Part shown: one piece after another, positions 6,299-14,555 of the stretch
How positions within the stretch are numbered: position 1 is the stretch's first letter
Layout of the letters: every line of letters starts with the position of its first letter
NCBI GenBank assembly: GCA_022013205.1
Contig: JAKLQT010000262.1
Span: forward strand, 1 to 17,539
Length of the DNA stretch: 17,539 bases
Reading direction: 5' to 3'
Source of the DNA: Candidatus Omnitrophota bacterium
GTDB taxonomy: Bacteria > Omnitrophota > Gorgyraeia > B26-G9
Position numbers and translations under genes: made by a program
Notes under the pieces: generated by a model
The model's input: the letters and a program-made list of their open reading frames with translations, nothing else
The model's database searches: none
What the model was told of the DNA's origin: nothing

Positions 6299-7474
6299 AT
6301 GAAAAAAAAGGTTGTTTTGGCTTATTCAGGCGGCTTAGATACTTCCTGCTGCGTGAGGTGGCTTCAGGATAAAGGCTTTGAGGTGGTATGTTTCAGTGCT
6401 AACCTGGGCAGCGAGTTTTCTCCTGAGGAGTTAAAAAAGAAAGCGAAGCAAAGCGGGATTTCCAAAATATATGTGATGGATTTGCAGAAAGAATTTGCCC
6501 AGGAGTATATTCTTCGGGCATTAAAAGCAAACGCGGTTTATGAGTCAAAATATGCGCTTTCAACCGCGCTAGGCAGGCCGCTGATCGCGAAATACCTGGT
6601 TGATATAGCACATAGGGAGAAAGCGGATTATGTGGCGCACGGCTGTTCGGGAAAAGGTAATGACCAGGTAAGAATAGATACTACGGTAAAGATACTGGAT
6701 CCGAAACTAAAGATAATCGCGCCGCTAAGGGTATGGAAGCTTACATCGCGAGAGTCTGAGATCGCCTACGCAAAGGAAAAGAAAATCCCGGTTTCCGCGA
6801 CTAAGGAAAAAATATACAGTATTGACCGGAATATCTGGGGAATAAGTATTGAAGGCGGGATGATGGAAGATTTAAATAATGCCCCGGATGAGGCGGCTTA
6901 TGTTTTGACTAAAAGCATGGAAAAGACACCGGCAAAGGCAGGCTTTGTGGAAATAGAATTTTATAAAGGGGCTCCGGTAAAAATAAACGCTAAAAAAAAG
7001 GGCTTGCTTGAGATAATCGAAATATTAAATAAGATCGGAGGCAAGCACTGTATCGGCAGAAGCGATCTTATTGAAGATCGTACCGTGGGGATCAAATCCC
7101 GGGAAATCTATGAGGCCCCGGCTGCCTGGATATTAATCCGGGCTCACCAAGAGCTTGAAAGTGTAGTTTTAGATAAAGATACGCTAAGTTTCAAAGAGAT
7201 CGTTGCCTTGAAATATGCACAGCTTGCCTATCAGGGGCTATGGTTTTCACGGCTCAAGAAAAGCCTGGATGCCTTTGTCGAGTTAACGCAGGAAAGAGTA
7301 ACAGGCTCGATCAAGATGAAGCTGTTTAAGGGCAGCATCAGCGCCGCGTCAAGAAAAGCGAAATATCCTCTTTATAAGAAGGAACTGGCGACTTATGGAG
7401 AAAAAGATCAGTTTAACAGGCAGGACGCGAAAGGTTTCATTGAGATATTTTCTCTGCCGTATAGAGAGAAATAA
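6299..7474 (+). CDS. argG: Argininosuccinate synthase
   Basis: ATP-dependent joining of citrulline and aspartate to argininosuccinate. The 391-residue protein begins with the N-type ATP pyrophosphatase P-loop AYSGGLDTS (residues 8-16). It also has the family segments HGCSGKGNDQVRID and SIDRNIWGISIEGG, followed by the C-terminal synthetase domain and its oligomerisation tail. Length is typical (about 400). AAGGAAAA (6286-6293) precedes the ATG. The 102-base gap upstream is the longest within the arg block and contains a GC-rich hairpin, but I see no second promoter there. Confidence 0.96.
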   Translation: MKKKVVLAYSGGLDTSCCVRWLQDKGFEVVCFSANLGSEFSPEELKKKAKQSGISKIYVMDLQKEFAQEYILRALKANAVYESKYALSTALGRPLIAKYLVDIAHREKADYVAHGCSGKGNDQVRIDTTVKILDPKLKIIAPLRVWKLTSRESEIAYAKEKKIPVSATKEKIYSIDRNIWGISIEGGMMEDLNNAPDEAAYVLTKSMEKTPAKAGFVEIEFYKGAPVKINAKKKGLLEIIEILNKIGGKHCIGRSDLIEDRTVGIKSREIYEAPAAWILIRAHQELESVVLDKDTLSFKEIVALKYAQLAYQGLWFSRLKKSLDAFVELTQERVTGSIKMKLFKGSISAASRKAKYPLYKKELATYGEKDQFNRQDAKGFIEIFSLPYREK

Positions 7475-7480
7475 CTAAAG

Positions 7481-7508
7481 AAGCAAGAAGTCAAAAGTTA
7501 AAAGTGAA
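7481..7508. repeat. Four-unit heptamer tandem repeat between argG and argH
   Basis: Four consecutive seven-base units, AAGCAAG, AAGTCAA, AAGTTAA and AAGTGAA, fill the start of the spacer. The consensus AAGTNAA is closely related to the five-unit run at 12718-12752. Heptanucleotide tandem repeats between genes are known from cyanobacteria and others; no function is shown here. Confidence 0.55.
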
Positions 7509-7539
7509 GACCTTTGATATAGTAACTTAAGGAGTTATA

Positions 7540-8910
7540 ATGGCAAAGAAATTATGGGGCGGAAGATTTAAGAAGAAGATTGATAAGGATTTTGAGCAAT
7601 TTTCGAAATCGATCCAGTATGATTTCAAGCTGGCAAGGGTAGATGTGTTTCATTCGATAATACATACTCTGGCTTTGAGCGGCAGCGGCCTTTTGAATAA
7701 AAAAGAAACAAAGACGATCATTGATGCTCTAAATGAGATTATTAAAGATATTGATTCCGGAAGTTTTAAGCCTAATCTATCCAGTGAGGATATACATACG
7801 GATATCCATAACAGGCTCCAAAAGAAGATCGGCAGGCTTTCGGCAAAGGTGCATACCCTGCGCTCCAGAAACGATCAGATCGCATTTAATGAAAAATTTT
7901 ACTGTCTTGATGAAGCTATAAATATAAAGAATCTAGTCGGCGATGTATTGAACAGTTTTTTTGTTCTGATGAAAGAATACGATAATCAGCCGTTTGTCGG
8001 CTATACTCATACGCAAAGAGCACAGGTGATTCTCTTTAGTGATTATTTGTGCGCTTTCGGGCACATGCTGGCCAGAGACTCAAATAGAATAAAAAGATTT
8101 TATGACTCGGTAATTCCTTATGTCGGAGCCGGAGCCCTGGCAGGGACTTCTTTGCACAGTAAAGAATATTTTAAGGCTATTGATGTTTTTTTTAGTTATA
8201 ATCATACTGGTTCTGATAAGATAAAGTCAGTGGAAAGCTCGATTGATAATGTGAGCGACAGGGATTTCCTGATCGAATTTTTAGGAATAATCTCTATTAT
8301 TCAGATGCATCTTTCTCGCCTTGCGGAAGATATTATTCTTTATTCCACGCAGGAGTTTGATTATCTGGATCTGCCTGAGGAATTCTGCACGGGAAGTTCT
8401 CTTATGCCGCATAAGAAAAATCCTGATTTTTTGGAGCTTGTGCGGGGATATACCGGAAGGATTTACGGCAACCAGGTATCTTTGATGACCATGATGAAAG
8501 GGCTGCCCATGGCTTATAACCGTGACATGCAGCTTGATAAGGAGCCGCTGTTTTCATCGGTTGAGATCATTAAGAGTGAGCTTAAGATAATGGCTAAATT
8601 CATAAAAGGCATCAAACTCAATAAAGAGATTATCGCCGAGGCGCTGCTTGATGAACGGCTTTATGCCACAGAACTCGCGGAATTCCTGGTTTTTAAGGGC
8701 ATTGCTTTTAAAGATGCTCATGATATAGTCGGTAAACTGATCCGGTATGCTGAAGATAATAAGACCCAGGTAAAACAAATGCCGGATAAATTACTTAAGA
8801 AATTCTGCGTTAAATTAAACTCATCGGATGTCGCAAGGGTGATGCATGCTGCGCATGCTATTACTTCTAAAAAGTCAATCAAAAGAAAGGTTCCGAAGCC
8901 TGATGCGTGA
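7540..8910 (+). CDS. argH: Argininosuccinate lyase
   Basis: Splits argininosuccinate into arginine and fumarate, the last step of the pathway. The 456-residue protein starts MAKKLWGGRF, the usual N-terminus of the family. It contains SEDIHTDIHNRL, LRSRNDQIA, YTHTQRAQ with His157, and the signature loop GSSLMPHKKNPD (from Gly285) carrying the catalytic serine; MPHKK replaces the more common MPQKK. AAGGAG seven bases before the ATG is a strong ribosome binding site. The last eight bases overlap lysA, which joins the arginine block to the lysine block. The final residues are rich in Lys and Arg (SKKSIKRKVPKPDA). Confidence 0.96.
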   Translation: MAKKLWGGRFKKKIDKDFEQFSKSIQYDFKLARVDVFHSIIHTLALSGSGLLNKKETKTIIDALNEIIKDIDSGSFKPNLSSEDIHTDIHNRLQKKIGRLSAKVHTLRSRNDQIAFNEKFYCLDEAINIKNLVGDVLNSFFVLMKEYDNQPFVGYTHTQRAQVILFSDYLCAFGHMLARDSNRIKRFYDSVIPYVGAGALAGTSLHSKEYFKAIDVFFSYNHTGSDKIKSVESSIDNVSDRDFLIEFLGIISIIQMHLSRLAEDIILYSTQEFDYLDLPEEFCTGSSLMPHKKNPDFLELVRGYTGRIYGNQVSLMTMMKGLPMAYNRDMQLDKEPLFSSVEIIKSELKIMAKFIKGIKLNKEIIAEALLDERLYATELAEFLVFKGIAFKDAHDIVGKLIRYAEDNKTQVKQMPDKLLKKFCVKLNSSDVARVMHAAHAITSKKSIKRKVPKPDA

Positions 8911-10162
8911 TTTTCAATTTAAAAAAAACCGATTGCTCTGTGAAGGCGTAGATCTGGAAAAAATCGCGCGCAAGGAGGGTACGCCTGTTTTTGTTTACAG
9001 CCGCAAGTCCCTGCTGGGGAGATTTAATGAAATTAAAGATGCTTTTAAAGAAATCGATCCATTAGTCTGCTACTCAATGAAGGCAAATTCAAATTTAAGT
9101 ATTTGCCGGCTACTTGTAAAAGCCGGAGCCGGCCTGGATATTGTCTCTGGAGGCGAATTGTTCAGGGCAAAGAAAATAAGGGTTTCTTTAAATAAAATCG
9201 TTTACGCGTCTGTGGGTAAGACGGATGATGAGATAAGGGATGCACTTGGAAGCGGCATATTGTTTTTTAATGTCGAATCAGTCGCAGAACTTAAGAGGAT
9301 CAACATTATTGCCAAAAGCTTAAATAGAAAACAAAAGGTGGCCATACGCATAAACCCGGATGTTGACGCTAAGACGCATCATTATATTACTACAGCGACA
9401 AAGCAAAATAAGTTCGGGATTGATATTAAGACCACTAATAATATCTTTCTCTCATATGCTAAAAAGCTAAAAAACGTTGATATCTGCGCTATTCATATGC
9501 ATATAGGCTCGCAAATCGAGACGGTTAATCCGTTTGTCCAGGCTGTAAAAAAATCCGTTGCCCTGATCGATGATCTGAACAGTAAAGGTGCATGTATTAC
9601 GCATTTGAATATCGGCGGAGGGTTGGGGATAATCTATAAGGATGAAAAACCGCAGACAGCAGGCCAATACGCTAAAGCGATACTGCCGATACTTAAAAAT
9701 AAAGGGCTTAAACTTATTTTAGAACCTGGAAGATTTATTGCCGGTAATTCGGGAGTGCTTTTGACGAAAATAATTTATGTAAAAGATACTCATGTTAAAA
9801 GATTTTATATCATTGACGCGGCCATGAATGACCTGCTGCGCCCTTCATTTTATAAAGCCTATCATGAGATCATTCCGGTTAAAAAGACTAAAGGGGGAAA
9901 AAAGAAAAGTGCCGATATTGTCGGTGCTGTCTGTGAGAGTGGAGATTTCCTGGCAAAACAGCGGCTATTACCTGATAATTTAAAACAAAATGATATCCTC
10001 GCGGTTATGAGTACAGGGGCTTATGGTTTCAGCATGTCCAGTAATTATAACAGCCGTAAACGTGCCGCGGAGGTTTTAGTAAATGGGAAAAAATATCAGC
10101 TGATAAGAATTCGTGAAAGTTATGGTGATTTGATAAGGAACGAAATTGTCGCTAACGTATAA
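8903..10162 (+). CDS. lysA: Diaminopimelate decarboxylase
   Basis: PLP-dependent decarboxylation of meso-diaminopimelate to lysine. From the ATG at 8903 the product is 419 residues. It is a fold-type III enzyme with Lys60 in CYSMKANSN as the PLP lysine, HMHIGSQI, the glycine-rich GGGLGI phosphate loop, EPGRFIAGNSG, and CESGDFLA with Cys344 from the partner-subunit active site. The frame is open back to an ATG at 8846, but those 19 extra residues lie inside argH and do not look like the family. The 8903 start overlaps argH by eight bases, with AAAGG (8886-8890) upstream. It is the last lysine enzyme but the first gene of its block. Confidence 0.94.
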   Translation: MRDFQFKKNRLLCEGVDLEKIARKEGTPVFVYSRKSLLGRFNEIKDAFKEIDPLVCYSMKANSNLSICRLLVKAGAGLDIVSGGELFRAKKIRVSLNKIVYASVGKTDDEIRDALGSGILFFNVESVAELKRINIIAKSLNRKQKVAIRINPDVDAKTHHYITTATKQNKFGIDIKTTNNIFLSYAKKLKNVDICAIHMHIGSQIETVNPFVQAVKKSVALIDDLNSKGACITHLNIGGGLGIIYKDEKPQTAGQYAKAILPILKNKGLKLILEPGRFIAGNSGVLLTKIIYVKDTHVKRFYIIDAAMNDLLRPSFYKAYHEIIPVKKTKGGKKKSADIVGAVCESGDFLAKQRLLPDNLKQNDILAVMSTGAYGFSMSSNYNSRKRAAEVLVNGKKYQLIRIRESYGDLIRNEIVANV

Positions 10163-10167
10163 GGGGT

Positions 10168-11124
10168 ATGTATGAAAAAAAGGCTAAGGAAAAAAAGCAG
10201 GCTAAAAAGGCCGCGGTGAAAAAGACAGCGGGAAAAACTTTTCAGGTGAGGAAAAGTAAAATTCCTATGTTCAAAAAAGAAAAAAATTTCAAGAAAAAAA
10301 CAAAAGCGCCCGCTGCCCCTAAAAAAAGAAAATTTGATTTCACGAAAATGGTTGCATCCGGAAATGATTTCATTGTTTTTGATAACAGGCGCAGTGATCT
10401 TAAAAGCGGATCAGAAATAGCCATGAGTCTTTGCCCCAGGACTACAGGCATAGGTGCCGACGGGCTGATCTTTATCGAAAAATCAAAAAAAGCTGATTTT
10501 AAAATGCGTATATTTAACCCTGACGGGTCTGAGGCCCAGATGTGCGGCAATGGTATCCGTTGTGCTGTCCTTTATAAAGCAAAGAAAAATACCAGCATTG
10601 AAACGCTGGCAGGTTTTTTAAGCGCGGAAATACAGGAAGACGGGATAAAGGTTAAAATGACTGATCCCAAAGACCTGCAGCTGAATGTTGACCTGGATAT
10701 TGACGGACGGTTCTATCAGGTTAATTATGTCAATACGGGAGTTCCGCACGCGGTATATTTTGTGGAAGATCTGGACTCAACAAACATCCGAATTCTGGGA
10801 AGATTGTTCCGCTATCACCGGCAGTTTGAACCTGAGGGGACAAATGTTGATTTTGAACAAATCCTTGATCAGGGTATGATTGGGATAAGGACATATGAAC
10901 GGGGAGTAGAGGCGGAAACGCTTGCCTGCGGCACCGGTTCTGTTGCTTCTGCTTTAATTTACCATCATAAATTTGTTGGGGTCGCAGGGAACTACATGGT
11001 CAAAGTGCAGACAAAAGGTGATGAGATTCTGAGGGTATATTTTGATTATAAGGATGGAAATTTCGAAAATGTTTGGTTAAAAGGCAAAGCGCGGATTGTG
11101 TATAAGGGAGAATGTTATGTTTAA
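10168..11124 (+). CDS. dapF: Diaminopimelate epimerase with basic N-terminal extension
   Basis: Converts LL- to meso-diaminopimelate without a cofactor, using two cysteines. Counted from the ATG at 10168 (318 residues), they are Cys126 in MCGNGIRC and Cys254 in LACGTGSVAS. Other family segments are KMVASGNDF, NTGVPHAVYFV and the C-terminal VWLKGKARIVYKGE. The usual enzyme is about 275 residues and begins just before the KMxGxGNDF motif; here roughly 53 Lys/Ala-rich residues precede it. The ATG at 10168 sits only one base after AAGGGG, which is poor spacing. A GTG at 10216 and an ATG at 10267 are alternative starts that would shorten the extension. The catalytic domain call is firm, the start is not. 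Confidence 0.93.
   Translation: MYEKKAKEKKQAKKAAVKKTAGKTFQVRKSKIPMFKKEKNFKKKTKAPAAPKKRKFDFTKMVASGNDFIVFDNRRSDLKSGSEIAMSLCPRTTGIGADGLIFIEKSKKADFKMRIFNPDGSEAQMCGNGIRCAVLYKAKKNTSIETLAGFLSAEIQEDGIKVKMTDPKDLQLNVDLDIDGRFYQVNYVNTGVPHAVYFVEDLDSTNIRILGRLFRYHRQFEPEGTNVDFEQILDQGMIGIRTYERGVEAETLACGTGSVASALIYHHKFVGVAGNYMVKVQTKGDEILRVYFDYKDGNFENVWLKGKARIVYKGECYV
10172..10219 (+). CDS. Possible 15-residue basic leader ORF nested in dapF
   Basis: An ATG at 10172, five bases after AAGGGG (10161-10166), opens 15 codons in another frame: MKKRLRKKSRLKRPR, then TGA at 10217-10219. That TGA overlaps a GTG (10216-10218) in the dapF frame as GTGA, a layout typical of coupled translation. The ribosome binding site spacing suits this ATG better than the one at 10168. 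It could be a short translated leader for a dapF starting at 10216, or coincidence in an A/G-rich stretch. Confidence 0.2.
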   Translation: MKKRLRKKSRLKRPR

Positions 11125-12007
11125 AGGTTCTATGGTTGCCATCGTAACGCCGTTTAATAACGGAAGGCTTGATGAAGAAAAATTAAAGGAATTAGTAGAA
11201 TTCCACTTGAAGAATAAAACCAGCGCTATTGTTCCATGCGGAACTACCGGGGAATCAGCAACATTGTCATTAGCTGAACATGAGCGTGTAATCGAGCTTG
11301 TTGTGGAAACGGCAAAACACAGGATACCGGTCATTGCCGGCACAGGTTCAAACAATACAGCAGAAGCCATCAGGCTGACAAAACACGCAAAAGAAGCAGG
11401 TGCCGATGCCGCGCTGCTGATTACTCCTTATTACAACAAGCCGACACAAAAAGGTTTATACCTGCATTTTAAACTAATAGCGGAAAATGTTGATATCCCG
11501 ATAATTCTTTATAATATTGCCGGGCGCACTGCCGTAAACATGCTGCCGGAAACTATTGCTCAATTGGCGCACGAATTTAAAAACATTGTCGGAGTAAAAG
11601 AAGCCTCGGGAAATCTGGAGCAGATGGCCTGCGTTAAGATGCTTGGGCCAAAGGATTTTCTGCTTATTTCCGGCGATGATACGCTTACTCTGCCGCTTTT
11701 ATCTATCGGCGGCGTTGGGGTTATCTCTGTTGTTGCCAATATCATTCCGCAGGATGTGGCTAATATGGTAGAGGAATTCGAAAAAGGTAATCTTAAAAAA
11801 GCGCGGGAAATATACTATAAAATGCTGCCGCTTGTAAGAGCCATGTTTCTTGAAACCAACCCTATTTGCGTTAAGACAGCGATGGAGATTTTAGGCATGT
11901 GCGAACCTGGGTTGCGCCTGCCTTTGTGTCCTATGGACAAAGAGAATTTCAATAAACTTAAATTAGCCATGAAAGATTATGGGCTCTTAAGAAAGAAAAA
12001 AAAATGA
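11117..12007 (+). CDS. dapA: 4-hydroxy-tetrahydrodipicolinate synthase
   Basis: Condenses pyruvate with aspartate semialdehyde, the first committed step to diaminopimelate and lysine. This 296-residue TIM-barrel aldolase has GTTGES with Thr43-Thr44, Tyr132 in LYNIAGRT (family usually NVPGRT, so Pro is replaced by Ala), and the Schiff-base lysine Lys161 in GVKEASGN. The ATG at 11117, six bases after GGGAG (11106-11110), gives the family N-terminus MFKGSMVAIVTPF. An upstream in-frame ATG at 11096 lies inside dapF and is rejected. It overlaps dapF by eight bases and dapB by four, and ends in RKKKK. Confidence 0.96.
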   Translation: MFKGSMVAIVTPFNNGRLDEEKLKELVEFHLKNKTSAIVPCGTTGESATLSLAEHERVIELVVETAKHRIPVIAGTGSNNTAEAIRLTKHAKEAGADAALLITPYYNKPTQKGLYLHFKLIAENVDIPIILYNIAGRTAVNMLPETIAQLAHEFKNIVGVKEASGNLEQMACVKMLGPKDFLLISGDDTLTLPLLSIGGVGVISVVANIIPQDVANMVEEFEKGNLKKAREIYYKMLPLVRAMFLETNPICVKTAMEILGMCEPGLRLPLCPMDKENFNKLKLAMKDYGLLRKKKK

Positions 12008-12717
12008 TTAATATAGCGGTTGTTGGCTGCTGCGGAAAAATGGGCAAGCGCGTTATCGCGCTTATTGCTAAGGATAAAGAGCTTAAGCTGACAGCAGCCT
12101 TGGAAAGAGAAGGGCATCCGCAACTCAATACTATAATTGAGGGCGTGAGTATCAGTGATGATCTCAGCAGTATTAAAAACTCTGATGTGGTAATTGATTT
12201 TACGCCAATGCCCTGCAAGAGAGAATTGCTTGATGCGGTTATGCGGTTTAAAAAATATCTGGTTATCGGTACTACCGGTTTAAATCCAGAGCAGGTCAAG
12301 GAAATAGAAATAGCAGCAGCTGATGCTGCTATTTTGTATTCACCGAATATGTCTATGGGCGTTAATCTGCTTTTTAATCTCATCAGGGAAGCCGCGGCAA
12401 AATTAAAAAATTATAATGTGCGGATAAAAGAAGCGCATCATATCTACAAGAAAGATTCTCCCAGCGGCACGGCGAAAAGAATAGCCGGGATTATTGAGTA
12501 TGAGACCAAAAAGCAGGTTGCTGATATCGAGGCGATCAGGGAAGGAGAAATTATCGGTGATCATGAGGTAACCTTTGAGAGTAACCTGGATACTATTGTG
12601 CTCAGTCACTGCGCTAAAACGCGTGATATCTTTGCCCAAGGGGCACTTGATGCAGCAATTTGGCTTTTCGGTAAACCGGCAGGGCTTTATTGTATGCAGG
12701 ATGTATTGGGGAAATAA
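12004..12717 (+). CDS. dapB: 4-hydroxy-tetrahydrodipicolinate reductase
   Basis: Reduces the DapA product to tetrahydrodipicolinate with NAD(P)H. The 237 residues contain the nucleotide-binding GCCGKMG (8-14), VIDFTPM, GTTGLNPEQ, SPNMSMGVN and the active-site segment HHIYKKDSPSGTA with His145-His146 and Lys149; SPSGTA replaces the usual APSGTA. It is somewhat shorter than the 265-273 residues of many homologs but keeps all motifs. The start overlaps the dapA stop as ATGA. There is no Shine-Dalgarno beyond an A-rich run, so translation probably depends on coupling to dapA. Confidence 0.95.
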   Translation: MINIAVVGCCGKMGKRVIALIAKDKELKLTAALEREGHPQLNTIIEGVSISDDLSSIKNSDVVIDFTPMPCKRELLDAVMRFKKYLVIGTTGLNPEQVKEIEIAAADAAILYSPNMSMGVNLLFNLIREAAAKLKNYNVRIKEAHHIYKKDSPSGTAKRIAGIIEYETKKQVADIEAIREGEIIGDHEVTFESNLDTIVLSHCAKTRDIFAQGALDAAIWLFGKPAGLYCMQDVLGK

Positions 12718-12752
12718 AGTTACGAGTTATAAGTTATGAGTTACGAGTTAAA
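12718..12752. repeat. Five-unit heptamer tandem repeat after dapB
   Basis: Directly after the dapB stop come five uninterrupted seven-base units, of which the first four fit AGTTAYR (AGTTACG and AGTTATG types) and the last is AGTTAAA. This is the longest run of the heptamer family seen also at 7481-7508 and, weakly, at 3164-3177. Confidence 0.7.
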
Positions 12753-12793
12753 AAAACAGCGGATAGTGTTTATGAAAAATATATAGCAATATC

Positions 12794-12818
12794 GTAAGGG
12801 CGCGCCTTACGTGCGCCT
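12794..12818. repeat. GC-rich intergenic hairpin, copy B
   Basis: GTAAGG (12794-12799) pairs perfectly with CCTTAC (12805-12810) around GCGCG. Alternatively GGGCGCGC (12798-12805) pairs with GTGCGCCT (12811-12818), with two G-U pairs. The bases resemble the element at 6255-6276. It lies in the 177-base gap before dapL, the longest gap inside the operon. I see no convincing promoter in that gap. Confidence 0.5.
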
Positions 12819-12894
12819 GAGATAATATACTAATTAATTAAAAACGAAAGTTCTAGCAGGATACAACATTAAGAGTAGGAAGGATGATTAGAAG

Positions 12895-14055
12895 ATGCAG
12901 ATTGAGTGTGCTGAGACATTAAAAAAAATTCCACCATATCTCTTTGTAGAAATCGATAAGGCAAAACGCCAGGCAAGGGCAGAGGGTAAGGATTTAATAG
13001 ATTTAGGTATAGGCGATCCGGATACCCCGACACCTTTGCATATAATAGAATCGCTTTATAAAGCGGCTTGTGATCCGGCTAACCATCGCTACGCGCTGGA
13101 CGCGGGAATGCCTGCTTTAAAGAATGAAATCGCATTGTGGCATAAAAAAAGGTTTAAGGTAACTCTGGACGCGCAGACTGAGATACTTCCTTTGATCGGT
13201 TCCAAAGAGGGCATAGCGCATACACCTTTTGCTTTTTTAAATAAATTTGATGTCGCGCTTGTTCCTGATCCGGCTTATCCGGCTTATCGTAACGCTACGA
13301 TTTTAGCCGGCGGTGAACCTTATTTTATGCCTTTGCTGGAAAACAATGATTTTCTGCCGGATCTTAAAAAAATTCCGGCATCGGTATTGAAGAAAACAAA
13401 GCTTATGTTTTTAAATTATCCGAATAATCCTACTTCCGCGGTTGCGCCTCGGAGGTTTTTACAGGAACTGGTTAAATTTTGCGTAAAGAACAAAATAATT
13501 CTTTGCTTTGATATGGCTTATTCGGAAATGGGCTTTGATAACTATCTCGCTCCGAGCATATTCCAGATAAGCGGGGCAAAGGAAATCGCGGTCGAGTTTC
13601 ATTCGCTTTCAAAGACATATAATATGACCGGCTGGAGGCTGGGCTGGGCCTGCGGCAATAAGGATATTGTCAAGGCTATTGCTAAAATAAAGTCCAATAT
13701 AGATTCCGGTATTTTTCAAGCAGTACAGATAGCAGGTATTACAGCACTTAAAACAAAAGAAGAATTTAAACAGAAGATGTGTAAAATGTATAAGGCTAGA
13801 CGGGACTTACTGGTGGGCGGATTGGAAAAACTGGGCTGGCCCATAAATCCGCCGAAAGCAACTTTTTATCTATGGACAAAAATACCGTATAAGATGGATT
13901 CCATTGCTTTGTGCGACATGATTATGCAAAAAGCCGGTATTGTAGCTACTCCCGGAGTGGGGTTTGGGAAGTATGGAGAAGGTTATGTACGTTTTGCCTT
14001 AACCCAGGACAAAAAGAGAATAAAAGAAGCGGTAAAACGGCTTTCTTTTTTATGA
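12895..14055 (+). CDS. dapL: LL-diaminopimelate aminotransferase
   Basis: Converts tetrahydrodipicolinate directly to LL-diaminopimelate with glutamate as amino donor, bypassing the succinyl or acetyl intermediates. This 386-residue class I/II PLP aminotransferase begins with LKKIPPYLFVEIDKAK and IDLGIGDPDTPTP. It continues with LIGSKEGIAH, VPDPAYPAY, LNYPNNPTSAV and the PLP lysine Lys240 in FHSLSKTYNMTGWRLG. The KIPPYLF opening and the GSKEGIAH and SNIDSG segments fit the DapL family better than aspartate or alanine aminotransferases, and the position next to dapAB and dapF supports it. GGAAGGA (12878-12884) is the ribosome binding site. The stop overlaps folK as ATGA. Confidence 0.92.
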   Translation: MQIECAETLKKIPPYLFVEIDKAKRQARAEGKDLIDLGIGDPDTPTPLHIIESLYKAACDPANHRYALDAGMPALKNEIALWHKKRFKVTLDAQTEILPLIGSKEGIAHTPFAFLNKFDVALVPDPAYPAYRNATILAGGEPYFMPLLENNDFLPDLKKIPASVLKKTKLMFLNYPNNPTSAVAPRRFLQELVKFCVKNKIILCFDMAYSEMGFDNYLAPSIFQISGAKEIAVEFHSLSKTYNMTGWRLGWACGNKDIVKAIAKIKSNIDSGIFQAVQIAGITALKTKEEFKQKMCKMYKARRDLLVGGLEKLGWPINPPKATFYLWTKIPYKMDSIALCDMIMQKAGIVATPGVGFGKYGEGYVRFALTQDKKRIKEAVKRLSFL

Positions 14056-14531
14056 GGCATATTTGGCATAAAGTCTATTTAGGTATTGGTTCCAATCTTG
14101 GCAACCGCGGAAGAAATGTCGAAAAAAGCCTTCGTCTTTTGGAAGCTGAAAAAGAAATCCGTGTTAAAAAACAATCTTCTTTATACAAGACAAAACCTGT
14201 TGGCGGCCCCAAACAGAGAGATTTTAAAAACGGCGTAGTTTTAATTGAAACTACCTTAGCAGTAAAACCTCTTTTGAAGGTCATTAAAAGTATTGAAAAT
14301 AAATTAGGCAGAAAAAAAGGTGCCCCCAGATGGGGCCCCCGGGTAATTGATCTGGACATTCTGGTTTATGAACAGCTTGTTCTTAAGAGCAAGCTGTTGA
14401 GCGTACCGCATCCGCGGATGCATAAGCGTTTCTTTGTGCTGGCTCCTTTTGCCCAGATCGCTTCCAGGTTTAAGCATCCGCTTTTAAATAAAACGGTTGG
14501 GAAACTTCTATCTGAGCTTGAAAGCAAATGA
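14052..14531 (+). CDS. folK: Hydroxymethyldihydropterin pyrophosphokinase
   Basis: Transfers pyrophosphate from ATP to 6-hydroxymethyl-7,8-dihydropterin in folate synthesis. The 159-residue protein shows the N-terminal GIGSNLGNR (11-19), the TKPVGGPKQRDFKNGVV region and the signature WGPRVIDLDIL, whose Asp100 and Asp102 bind magnesium in the family. I took the ATG at 14052 because it gives the expected N-terminus and overlaps the dapL stop as ATGA. The frame is open further upstream inside dapL, but those residues are unrelated. No ribosome binding site is visible, consistent with coupling. folK next to pan genes is a common bacterial arrangement. Confidence 0.94.
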   Translation: MRHIWHKVYLGIGSNLGNRGRNVEKSLRLLEAEKEIRVKKQSSLYKTKPVGGPKQRDFKNGVVLIETTLAVKPLLKVIKSIENKLGRKKGAPRWGPRVIDLDILVYEQLVLKSKLLSVPHPRMHKRFFVLAPFAQIASRFKHPLLNKTVGKLLSELESK

Positions 14532-14555
14532 CGACGAATAATCTTAAAGATAAAA

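Noticed and set aside
8846..8902. Longer lysA beginning inside argH
   Set aside because: The 19 added residues come from the argH coding sequence in another frame and do not resemble LysA; the 8903 ATG gives a usual short overlap.
11096..11116. Upstream dapA start
   Set aside because: It lies inside dapF without a ribosome binding site, while the 11117 ATG has GGGAG at six bases and the family N-terminus.
12753..12894. Internal promoter before dapL
   Set aside because: TAATAT-like boxes exist in the AT-rich part, but no -35 box at suitable spacing was found.
13911..14051. Longer folK frame inside dapL
   Set aside because: The residues are a frame shadow of dapL; the ATGA overlap at 14052 gives the correct HPPK start.
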